Shown one piece after another: positions 1-6,170 of a DNA stretch of 17,406 nt. The notes beneath the pieces are model-generated. The model did no database searches, was not told the DNA's origin, and was given only the letters and a program-made list of their open reading frames with translations. The number at the start of each line of letters is the position of its first letter. Position 1 is the first letter of the stretch. Origin of the DNA: Vallitalea maricola (GTDB taxonomy: Bacteria; Bacillota; Clostridia; Lachnospirales; Vallitaleaceae); assembly GCF_036985595.1 (NCBI RefSeq), contig NZ_BTPU01000091.1, forward strand, positions 1-17,406, given 5' to 3'. A program made the position numbers and the translations under genes.

Positions 1-16
1 TGTTAATCATTAATCA

Positions 17-62
17 AAAAACTCCTAACTGATATCTCAATTATTATCAGTAAGGAGTTTTT
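17..62. terminator. Bidirectional intrinsic terminator after the DUF523 gene
   Basis: Two 18-nt arms (17-34 and 45-62) are complementary except at one position, around a 10-nt loop. The outer arms are AAAAA/TTTTT, so either strand reads a stem followed by a T run. On the minus strand it lies about 40 bp past the stop of the DUF523 gene. It could also end a plus-strand transcript entering from the left edge. Confidence 0.85.
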
Positions 63-100
63 ATATTTTTTCATTAAATAAAACTGTCAATAAAATATTT

Positions 101-547
101 TCAATTCTTTTCAAATCTATCAACATCAAATTCTGTATATATCTTAATATTATTCTTAGCCAAAAGTTCGGCAGTTAATCCTTCACCTTTTATACGTTTA
201 CCCGAAAATGTTCCATCATAAATTAATCCATATCCGCATGAAGGACTTCTTGACTGTAGAATTGCTTCATTAATACCACTAGCTCTACAGATTTCTAATG
301 TCTTAACAGCTCCTTGTCTATACGCTTCAGTAAAATCTTCTCCATCTACACTCATTACCTTTTTATTTCCATCATCATCTATAATAATCTCACAACAAAC
401 TCTAGGTATAGGCAACTTAGCTAATTGCTCTGGACATACAGCAATAGCTTTACCTTCCTTCACCATATTTTTTATAATCTCATTCTCAGTATTTCCACCA
501 TCATATCTACAATTAATACCAGCCAAACAAGCACTCACCAAGTACAT
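101..547 (-). CDS. DUF523 family protein
   Basis: The product is 148 residues, close to the usual size of bacterial DUF523 (YbbK-type) proteins. The family pattern is clear: an N-terminal VSACLAGINCRYDGG, a middle CPEQ...PR segment, and a C-terminal SRSPSCG...IYDGTFSG. Conserved cysteines occur in the SACL, NCRYDG, CPEQ and SPSCG motifs, which fits metal or thiol chemistry, but no reaction is established for the family and I assign none. The open frame extends three codons further to 556, but AGGAG at 557-561 touches that upstream ATG with no spacer. It sits nine bases from the ATG at 547, so I use 547, which also gives the family-typical start MYLVSACL. A terminator follows. Upstream lies the structured 548-863 region, so the gene may be expressed separately from map. 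Confidence 0.9.
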   Translation of the reverse strand: MYLVSACLAGINCRYDGGNTENEIIKNMVKEGKAIAVCPEQLAKLPIPRVCCEIIIDDDGNKKVMSVDGEDFTEAYRQGAVKTLEICRASGINEAILQSRSPSCGYGLIYDGTFSGKRIKGEGLTAELLAKNNIKIYTEFDVDRFEKN

Positions 548-560
548 ATATGTCATCTCC

Positions 561-610
561 TATTTTATAATCTGATAATATATTATTAAATATTATCAGA
601 TTATAAAATA
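561..610. repeat. Perfect inverted repeat abutting the DUF523 ribosome site
   Basis: Arms 561-581 and 590-610 are exact reverse complements over 21 nt, separated by 8 nt. The arms are almost pure A/T around the core TATAATCTGATA. There is no G/C-rich stem and no T run after it on the minus strand, so it is not a normal terminator. Its base touches the AGGAG (557-561) of the DUF523 gene, so a read-through transcript from map could fold against the ribosome site. It may instead be a protein-binding palindrome. Confidence 0.75.
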
Positions 611-619
611 TATTACAAT
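587..619 (-). repeat. 33-bp repeat, copy 1, upstream of the DUF523 gene
   Basis: Positions 587-619 match 4317-4349 at 31 of 33 bases in the same orientation, differing at 593/4323 and 615/4345. On the minus strand it contains TATTTTATAATCTGATA, including a perfect TATAAT (605-600). It lies about 40 bp upstream of the DUF523 start and overlaps the right arm of the 561-610 inverted repeat. It may be a shared promoter core or operator. No convincing -35 box is visible for this copy. Confidence 0.6.
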
Positions 620-655
620 TCAAATTTATTTTAGCCACTCATTATTCTCTGAAGA

Positions 656-831
656 AGAATAAGTGTTTTGTGATAATATCCACCGTTACTTAAAGCAAAA
701 TAGTATATGTATATGTGGAGTAGTGAGGCAGGACGCCGAACCCAGCTTTTTGCTTAGGATGAGCAAGTTGCTGGCGTAACATATACATATACTATTTTGC
801 AAAAGCCAAGTCAGAACAAAACACTTTTTCT
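656..831. repeat. Nested inverted-repeat element of unknown type
   Basis: An outer pair (656-671 with 816-831) is complementary at 15 of 16 positions. An inner pair (695-716 with 779-800) is perfect over 22 nt. Between them, 717-778 is about 55% G+C by hand count, far above the surroundings. It can continue the hairpin as ACGCC/GGCGT (733-737/773-777), AGC/GCT (744-746/770-772) and TTGCT/AGCAA (750-754/762-766), leaving the loop TAGGATG. CCAGC/GCTGG (742-746/770-774) is an alternative middle stem. No ORF of note lies inside. Possibilities are a small palindromic mobile element (MITE-like, the 106-bp 695-800 part), a structured RNA in the map-DUF523 spacer, or a protein-binding cruciform. I recognise no known riboswitch or repeat family. 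Confidence 0.7.
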
Positions 832-836
832 GACTT
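808..836 (-). terminator. Candidate weak terminator after map
   Basis: AAGTCAGAA (808-816) and TTCTGACTT (828-836) form a perfect 9-bp stem with an 11-nt loop, about 28 bp past the map stop codon. The minus-strand tail is GGCTTTTG, a short interrupted T run, so termination may be partial. Ten of the 11 loop bases (817-826) are complementary to 661-670, part of the outer arm of the nested element. The stem and the large fold could therefore compete or form a pseudoknot. Confidence 0.45.
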
Positions 837-863
837 ACCTGCAATATAACTTTAAAATAAAAG

Positions 864-1736
864 CTATTTAGATATTATCTTAACACCATCCTCCGTCACA
901 AGAATTGTATGCTCCCATTGTGCAGAAAGAGACCCATCAGCAGTTATAACAGTCCAGTCATCAGCTTTATCTATAAATATCTCTCTACCTCCAACATTTA
1001 TCATAGGTTCTATAGTGAATACCATACCGGGTACTAATAACATACCCGTTCCTCTTTTTCCGAAATGAGCCACAAAAGGTTCTTCATGAATGTCTAAACC
1101 AACCCCATGACCTCCAAACTCTCTAACTACTGAATATCCATTACTCTCAGCATGATTTTGTACTGCTTCAGCTATATCCCCTAAAGAACTCTTCCAAGGT
1201 TTGACTTCCTCTATTCCTTTTTTCAAACATTCCTTAGCTACATCAACAATTTTCTCAGCCTCTTCACTTACCTTACCAATCTTAAACATTCTAGATGCAT
1301 CAGAATAATATCCATTAAGAATAGTGGTTGAGTCCACATTAATGATATCTCCTTTTTTTAGAATTCTATCTTTGTCAGGTATACCATGACAAACCACATC
1401 ATTAATTGATGTACAAATGCTTTTTGGGAAACCACCATAATTCAGTGTAGCTGGTATCCCTCCATGAGATACTATAAAATTATGAGCTAATACATTTATT
1501 TCTTCTGTACTCATGCCTTCTCTTATATTTTTACCTATCAAATCTAAAAGACCATTATTAATCTTAGCACTTTCTCTAATCCCAGCAATTTGTTCTTTAT
1601 TTTTAATTAAATCTCTAGTTGGAACTTCATATCCTTTATCAGCAAATTTTTGAAGCTCCTCATCAAAATTCATGTGGCATCTTTTATATTTTAATCCACT
1701 ACCACACCAACACTTATCATTTCTATTTAGTATCAT
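864..1736 (-). CDS. map: Type I methionine aminopeptidase with N-terminal SEC-C motif
   Basis: This 290-residue cytoplasmic metalloprotease removes the initiator methionine from new proteins. Residues 9-21 form a SEC-C zinc motif, CWCGSGLKYKRCH (Cys9, Cys11, Cys20, His21), a known extension of some bacterial MetAPs that may help ribosome docking. The catalytic domain follows from about residue 45. All five metal ligands are visible: Asp135 (NVDST), Asp146 (YSDAS), His210 (GGHG), Glu243 (TIEPM) and Glu275 (QWEHT), together with the substrate-contacting His117 (VCHG). The frame opens upstream at a TTG (1757), but the Shine-Dalgarno AGGAG lies between it and the ATG at 1736, so I start at 1736. 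It follows the XRE regulator gene by 26 bp and is probably co-transcribed with it. The short SEC-C form suggests a housekeeping or second MetAP; I cannot see whether another copy exists elsewhere. Confidence 0.96.
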   Translation of the reverse strand: MILNRNDKCWCGSGLKYKRCHMNFDEELQKFADKGYEVPTRDLIKNKEQIAGIRESAKINNGLLDLIGKNIREGMSTEEINVLAHNFIVSHGGIPATLNYGGFPKSICTSINDVVCHGIPDKDRILKKGDIINVDSTTILNGYYSDASRMFKIGKVSEEAEKIVDVAKECLKKGIEEVKPWKSSLGDIAEAVQNHAESNGYSVVREFGGHGVGLDIHEEPFVAHFGKRGTGMLLVPGMVFTIEPMINVGGREIFIDKADDWTVITADGSLSAQWEHTILVTEDGVKIISK

Positions 1737-1762
1737 ATAATCTCCTATCTTGCGCAATCATA

Positions 1763-2443
1763 TTATTTAATATATCCACCATGAAAATTACATTCATATA
1801 TTTTGATATCATCAAAAAATATCTCTTCATATCCTTGAAACCATTCCAACTCACCATTAACAATACAATGGTATTTATATTGTCCATTCTGATATACCAT
1901 AGGTCCACGATATGGATATTCTTTAGGTACTAACGCCAATGCCTCTTTTAAGAAACCTTCTGAAAAAACTTCACCAATAATTCTTCCATTATAATTCATT
2001 CCCCAAATGGGACTATCGTCTCTCAATAATAACTCTTCTCCTATAAATTGCTTCTTACCATGATATTTACTGATATATTTAAGATTCCCTTCAGAAAATT
2101 GCATATCATATCCACTAAACTTTGAATCTTTAACTTCAACACTTTCATTAATATTTATATATTTTTTTGCTTTACATAAAAATTGTATTATATCCTCATT
2201 CTTGTATTCTTGCTTATTTTCTTCTATATATAAACGGCAATTTTCATCATAATCATTAACTAATTTATCAATACTCACCTTAAAAAGTTCACTCAGCAAA
2301 ATTAATCTAGCAATATCAGGATATGACTGTCCAACTTCCCATTTTGCAACTGCCTGCCTTGAAATCCCAATCATTTCAGCCAATTTTTCTTGTGATAATC
2401 CTTTTTCTTTCCTTAATTTCTGTAATTGCTTTTGGAAACTCAT
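1763..2443 (-). CDS. XRE-family regulator with C-terminal DUF5680 domain
   Basis: This is a 226-residue predicted DNA-binding protein. Residues about 4-60 are a classic Cro/C1-type helix-turn-helix (LRKEKGLSQEKLAEMIGISR...AVAKWEVGQSYPD). The C-terminal part, about 85-226, matches my memory of DUF5680: an F-x-GEE segment, WGMNY-x-G, a PKEYPYRGP motif, and a WFxGYEEI...CNFHGG ending. The ligand is unknown. The open frame reaches 2467, but GAGGTG lies inside that extension and sits six bases before the ATG at 2443, so I start there (MSFQKQL). The stop lies 26 bp before map, suggesting one transcript. That is probably genomic packing, since nothing ties the regulator to methionine removal. Self-regulation is possible but no clear operator is visible in 2444-2590. 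Confidence 0.9.
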   Translation of the reverse strand: MSFQKQLQKLRKEKGLSQEKLAEMIGISRQAVAKWEVGQSYPDIARLILLSELFKVSIDKLVNDYDENCRLYIEENKQEYKNEDIIQFLCKAKKYININESVEVKDSKFSGYDMQFSEGNLKYISKYHGKKQFIGEELLLRDDSPIWGMNYNGRIIGEVFSEGFLKEALALVPKEYPYRGPMVYQNGQYKYHCIVNGELEWFQGYEEIFFDDIKIYECNFHGGYIK

Positions 2444-2593
2444 TTCACTCACCTCTTCATAGAACATTATACTATTAAATAATTATATTTCTACCAATCA
2501 AACATAACATTTTTGACAACCAACAGTTGCTTTTATCTCTTTTTTCCATTATTCCTATACTATCAGCCTTATTTTTTAGAGTCTAATACAGCT

Positions 2594-2631
2594 AAAAAGA
2601 GGTCTTCCACCTTTACTAGTGAAAAACCTCT
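2594..2631 (-). terminator. Intrinsic terminator of the MutS-like gene
   Basis: Arms 2598-2610 and 2619-2631 pair at 11 of 13 positions. The two exceptions are C-A on the plus strand but become G-U wobbles in the minus-strand RNA, so the helix is continuous only there. The minus-strand stem ends in ACCTCT followed by TTTT. It lies about 40 bp past the stop at 2672. This orientation bias shows it serves the MutS-like gene. Confidence 0.88.
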
Positions 2632-2671
2632 ATTGTATACTTTTTTAAAACTTCAAACATAACATTATATT

Positions 2672-4210
2672 TTATAACTCCATAACTTCTATTCGCTTAT
2701 TAATCAAATCAACCAAATCACCTGGATACTTAATAAATTCCAGTATCTTAATTGCATTACGTGTAGAAGTAATTCCTTTATGAATTTTGTAATCAAATTC
2801 AAGTGAATCCTTAGTTACATTCTCTGTGAAATAATAATATTCATAACCCTTCAACTCAGGTAAAATCTGTAAGTCATGTGTTGCAACCAATGTCTTAGTA
2901 TTCGAAGCAGCTAAAAGATTCAATATCTCCATTGATGCAGCAAGCCGTTCTACTGGATTAGTACCTTTGAATATCTCATCTATAAGTATTAACAATGGAG
3001 TCTCATTATTACATGAATCAACCATACGTTTAATAGCTTCTGCCTCCATAAGAAAATAACTTTTACCTTGCAAAATATCATCATTAAGACTTATTGAAGT
3101 AACAAGCCTATAAAACTTAGCTCTATGCTCCTTAGTTAAACTAGTACAAATACCTTGAGCAAACAGTGAATTAAGCCCTACAATTCTTAAAAACGTAGAT
3201 TTACCACTCATATTAGATCCTGTAATAGCTATTGATGAATCAATATTAATTGTATTGGATATTGGATTTTCCAGTAATGGATGGTACATATCAACTATAT
3301 TTATATCATCAGCCTCACTGTCCATATCAGGTTCACAATAATATTTTAAATCCCTGCGGTACCTGTCAATACTTAACCCTGCATCCAAATCACCAACATT
3401 ATTATATAATCTAATCAATTCTTTTTTATTCTTATTAATCAAACTTGATACTCTCAAGAAATTAATCTCTTTTACCAAAAACAAGATGTTAATATAGTCG
3501 CCAATAACATCTAATCCTTCAACCTTAAAGATTGCTGAACCTTTTTTAGTTATCTTGGATAACTTGGAATTGAGTTCTTTCAATCTATCTGCCAAATCAG
3601 GTGACACTTTTTCTACTGACTTCCAATTCTTTTTACTGAAAGATAGAATCTTAATGATATAACCAATAACTTGTAATTGGGCATTATAGATCATGGAAAA
3701 TCTAAAATGGATTATAATACTAGCTGCCATAGTTATAATGAACAGAGGTAGTGCTAAAAAATTCATTGTAATTAATGAACCAGCAAGTATACCCACATTT
3801 AATATTACTAACAATATCATACCAATCAGTAATAAATTATTAATCAAAAAACCTTTGTTTATAGTCTCTCTAAAATCAAAATCACAATATTTAATCCTTG
3901 ATAAAGCTAGTCTAAGATCATTTGATACCGCCCTGTCTTTCTTGAAGCTGTTGATATGATGTTTACGCTTATTGAAATCTTCTTTATTGTCAGCTGGGTT
4001 TCTCAACCAGCAATATAACTTTTCTTCTCCTGGTGTTGTCACAGTATGATTGATATCAGCAAAAACATTATCCATATCAAGGTCCTGCCAAGTCACTTCG
4101 TCAATATGTGCTTCAGATTCTTTATAGTACTTATTTGTTGAAGCTAACAGATTAAAATCAATTTCTTTGTACTTCTTTTTCCTTATAAAATCTTTATTGC
4201 CAAATAACAT
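2672..4210 (-). CDS. Membrane-anchored MutS-like ATPase
   Basis: This 512-residue protein has the C-terminal MutS-type ABC ATPase domain: Walker A GSNMSGKS (331-338), signature region SYFLMEAEAIK (about 384-394), Walker B LILIDE with FKGTNP (407-418), and the H-loop ATHD (443-446). It lacks the mismatch-recognition and connector domains of true MutS (about 850 residues). Instead it has a short N-terminal region, two adjacent membrane helices (about 121-144 and 149-169), and a helical lever-like stretch to about 290. Proteins of this layout form a separate MutS-related group in Firmicutes and Bacteroidetes; no role in mismatch repair is shown for them. The first ATG (4219) overlaps the Shine-Dalgarno AAGGA. 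The ATG at 4210 is eight bases from it, so I start there. It is a single-gene unit, with its own terminator and an upstream repeat (4317-4349) that may be its promoter. Confidence 0.9.
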   Translation of the reverse strand: MLFGNKDFIRKKKYKEIDFNLLASTNKYYKESEAHIDEVTWQDLDMDNVFADINHTVTTPGEEKLYCWLRNPADNKEDFNKRKHHINSFKKDRAVSNDLRLALSRIKYCDFDFRETINKGFLINNLLLIGMILLVILNVGILAGSLITMNFLALPLFIITMAASIIIHFRFSMIYNAQLQVIGYIIKILSFSKKNWKSVEKVSPDLADRLKELNSKLSKITKKGSAIFKVEGLDVIGDYINILFLVKEINFLRVSSLINKNKKELIRLYNNVGDLDAGLSIDRYRRDLKYYCEPDMDSEADDINIVDMYHPLLENPISNTINIDSSIAITGSNMSGKSTFLRIVGLNSLFAQGICTSLTKEHRAKFYRLVTSISLNDDILQGKSYFLMEAEAIKRMVDSCNNETPLLILIDEIFKGTNPVERLAASMEILNLLAASNTKTLVATHDLQILPELKGYEYYYFTENVTKDSLEFDYKIHKGITSTRNAIKILEFIKYPGDLVDLINKRIEVMEL

Positions 4211-4278
4211 TTTTACCATCCTTAAGTTTTATAGTGTAAAATTACTGCAAAGTGTTTAGTTATTCTAAGTATTTGATT

Positions 4279-4297
4279 ACTGACTTCATTAGTCAGT
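4279..4297. other. Small hairpin in the MutS-like gene leader
   Basis: ACTGACT (4279-4285) and AGTCAGT (4291-4297) form a perfect 7-bp stem with loop TCATT, about 70 bp upstream of the MutS-like start. No T run follows on either strand, so it is not a terminator. It would lie in the 5' leader if transcription starts near the 4330-4335 box. The rest of the 307-bp divergent spacer (4211-4517) holds the 33-bp repeat and the pncB promoter. Confidence 0.4.
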
Positions 4298-4316
4298 TAG
4301 TCTAATTTAATTTATG

Positions 4317-4359
4317 TAAATACTATCAGATTATAAAATATATTGCAATATAATGATAA
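4317..4359 (-). promoter_or_regulatory. 33-bp repeat copy 2 and candidate promoter of the MutS-like gene
   Basis: Positions 4317-4349 repeat 587-619 (31 of 33 bases, same orientation). On the minus strand it carries a perfect -10 TATAAT (4335-4330) with TTATCA (4359-4354; four of six matches to TTGACA) 18 bp upstream. Transcription would start near 4323, giving a leader of about 110 nt. The similarity to the other copy stops before the -35 box. The conserved part is therefore the -10 region and its flanks, compatible with either a promoter core or an operator overlapping it. Confidence 0.5.
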
Positions 4360-4403
4360 TAAAATTTTTTCCCTACAGACTTTCAATAATATCTTGATTG
4401 TTA

Positions 4404-4412
4404 TGTTATAAT
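4404..4412 (+). promoter_or_regulatory. Extended -10 promoter of pncB
   Basis: TGTTATAAT matches the extended -10 form TGnTATAAT exactly. No good -35 hexamer stands 16-18 bp upstream, which extended -10 promoters tolerate. Transcription would begin near 4419, giving a pncB leader of about 100 nt. It is divergent from the candidate promoter of the MutS-like gene about 50 bp away. Confidence 0.55.
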
Positions 4413-4517
4413 AGTATAAACTATAAAAAAATGACTAAGTAACATCAATAATTTCATGAATAAAATACAAATAATTGTCTATTAATATTTTACTATTTAC
4501 GAAAGAAGGAATTAAAA

Positions 4518-5972
4518 ATGCATGGCGCGGATTTAACATTGCTGACAGATTTTTACCAATTAACAATGATGCAAGGTTATTATGATCTTAATTCAAGGAA
4601 CCAAGTTGCTGTATTTGACCTTTTCTATAGGGTTAATCCACACGGAAGCAGTTTTTCAATTGCTGCTGGTCTAGAACAAGCAATAAGTTACATCAATAAT
4701 ATTCATTTTACTGAAGATGATATTGAATATCTAGCTGAACAGAATATATTCAAAAGCGATTTTCTAGAATATCTTAAAACATTTAAGTTTACCGGAAACA
4801 TATATGCTGTACCTGAAGGAACAGTAATATTTCCTAATGAACCAATATTAAAAGTAGTTGCTCCTTTATGTGAAGCACAGCTTATTGAAACTGCACTTCT
4901 TAATATTATTAATCATCAGAGTCTTATAGCTACTAAAGCAGCTCGTGTAAAATGGGCAGCAGGGGATGATGTTGTCCTTGAATTCGGTTTACGTAGAGCA
5001 CAAGGACCAGATGCAGGTAATCTAGGCGCTAGAGCTGCTGTTATAGGTGGTTGTAGTGCAACATCTAACGTAATGGCTGCTAAATGGTTTGATATCCCTG
5101 CAAAGGGTACACACGCTCACAGCTGGGTTATGAGTTTTCCTGATGAACTGACATCATTTAGAAAATATGCAGAACTTTATCCTATGAATTGTCTATTACT
5201 TGTTGATACATATGACACATTAAAATCCGGTGTTCCAAATGCTATAAAAGTCTTTAATGAACTAAAAGAAAAAGGAATAAAACCAGATTTTTATGGAATC
5301 AGACTGGATAGCGGTGATTTATCATATCTATCAAAAAAAGCTAGAATAATGTTGGATGAAGCAGGTTTTGAAGATGCTATTATTAGTGCTTCCAGTGACC
5401 TTGACGAATATCTGATTCGTGATTTGAAGCTACAAGGCGCTAAGATTACACTATGGGGTGTAGGCACCAATCTTATTACTTCAAAAGGCAACCCATCATT
5501 TGGGGGCGTATATAAACTTTCTGCCAAATATGAAGATGATAAGTTTATTCCAAAAATGAAAATATCTGAAAATCCTGAAAAAATTACTAATCCTGGTAAT
5601 AAAAAGATTATAAGGATATACAACAAACGTTCTGGTAAATTAAAAGCTGATCTCATTGCTCTTAATCACGAGAAAGTAGACGAGTCAAAACCTTTAATTT
5701 TATTTGACCCAGAAGCTACATGGAAACAATTGAAATTACAACCAGGTACTTATTATACAAGAGAATTGTTAGAACCAATATTCATTGATGGTAAATGTGT
5801 TTATGAAACTCCAAGCACTTTTAGTATAAAAGAGTACTGTGAAAAAGAATTATCTACTCTATGGCCTGAATCAAGAAGACTTATGAATCCTCAGAATGTT
5901 TATGTTGATTTATCCCATGAGCTATTTGAATTAAAACAATCCATGATAAAACAATACAGAAACCAACAATAA
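4518..5972 (+). CDS. pncB: Nicotinate phosphoribosyltransferase
   Basis: This 484-residue cytoplasmic enzyme of the Preiss-Handler NAD salvage pathway joins nicotinate and PRPP to nicotinate mononucleotide, with ATP hydrolysis. The length fits the Firmicute/archaeal-type branch rather than the roughly 400-residue enterobacterial one. Landmarks are the N-terminal LLTDFYQLTM (8-17), FGLRRAQGP (156-164), GGCSATSNV (177-185), the GTHAHSW segment (197-203) whose second histidine (His201) corresponds to the phosphorylated histidine of the family, and RLDSGDL (262-268) in the PRPP/phosphate-binding region. AAGGA lies seven bases before the ATG. It has its own extended -10 promoter and a strong terminator, so it is a single-gene unit. 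I see no nicotinamidase or NAD synthetase gene beside it. Confidence 0.97.
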   Translation: MHGADLTLLTDFYQLTMMQGYYDLNSRNQVAVFDLFYRVNPHGSSFSIAAGLEQAISYINNIHFTEDDIEYLAEQNIFKSDFLEYLKTFKFTGNIYAVPEGTVIFPNEPILKVVAPLCEAQLIETALLNIINHQSLIATKAARVKWAAGDDVVLEFGLRRAQGPDAGNLGARAAVIGGCSATSNVMAAKWFDIPAKGTHAHSWVMSFPDELTSFRKYAELYPMNCLLLVDTYDTLKSGVPNAIKVFNELKEKGIKPDFYGIRLDSGDLSYLSKKARIMLDEAGFEDAIISASSDLDEYLIRDLKLQGAKITLWGVGTNLITSKGNPSFGGVYKLSAKYEDDKFIPKMKISENPEKITNPGNKKIIRIYNKRSGKLKADLIALNHEKVDESKPLILFDPEATWKQLKLQPGTYYTRELLEPIFIDGKCVYETPSTFSIKEYCEKELSTLWPESRRLMNPQNVYVDLSHELFELKQSMIKQYRNQQ

Positions 5973-5997
5973 TCATTTAATATAAAATATCCAAAAT

Positions 5998-6049
5998 AAA
6001 AAGTGCTGTCTCATAATAATGAAATCTATTATGAGACAGCACTTTTTTT
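5998..6049 (+). terminator. Strong intrinsic terminator of pncB
   Basis: Arms 6000-6018 and 6027-6045 are perfectly complementary over 19 bp, extendable through the A/T flanks, with loop ATGAAATC. Seven T residues follow the core GTGCTGTCTCATAATA helix (6043-6049). It isolates pncB from malQ. Confidence 0.95.
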
Positions 6050-6129
6050 AGAACTATAATTATGTAACCAACTTATTTATTAGTTGATTAAATAATTTAT
6101 TGTTAGCAAATACTATGTGTAGAACTATT

Positions 6130-6149
6130 TAATATGATGAATCATATTA
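6130..6149 (+). promoter_or_regulatory. Palindrome in front of malQ, candidate operator
   Basis: TAATATGAT, GA, ATCATATTA form a perfect inverted repeat with 9-bp arms and a 2-bp centre. It ends nine bases before the AGGAGG of malQ. The size and symmetry fit a dimeric repressor site. I cannot identify the regulator, and no convincing -35/-10 pair is visible in 6050-6170 (TTGTTA at 6100-6105 has only a poor -10 partner). Confidence 0.4.
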
Positions 6150-6170
6150 TATTTATTTAGGAGGGATTAT

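Noticed and set aside
656..831. Known riboswitch or insertion sequence at the nested inverted repeat
   Set aside because: No match to the consensus cores I know (c-di-GMP, THF, SAM, glycine, guanidine), no transposase, and target-site duplications are limited to an uninformative AAA.
2444..2540. Promoter of the XRE-map transcript
   Set aside because: TATAAT-like boxes exist, but every TTGxxx partner is at the wrong distance (8, 24 or 26 bp), so I do not call one.
2672..4210. Classical mutS mismatch-repair gene
   Set aside because: The protein is about 500 residues, has membrane helices and lacks the mismatch-binding domain, so only the ATPase is shared with MutS.
5291..5656. 121-codon minus-strand frame inside pncB
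   Set aside because: Lies wholly inside a well-supported gene in another frame, with no family motif; a shadow frame.
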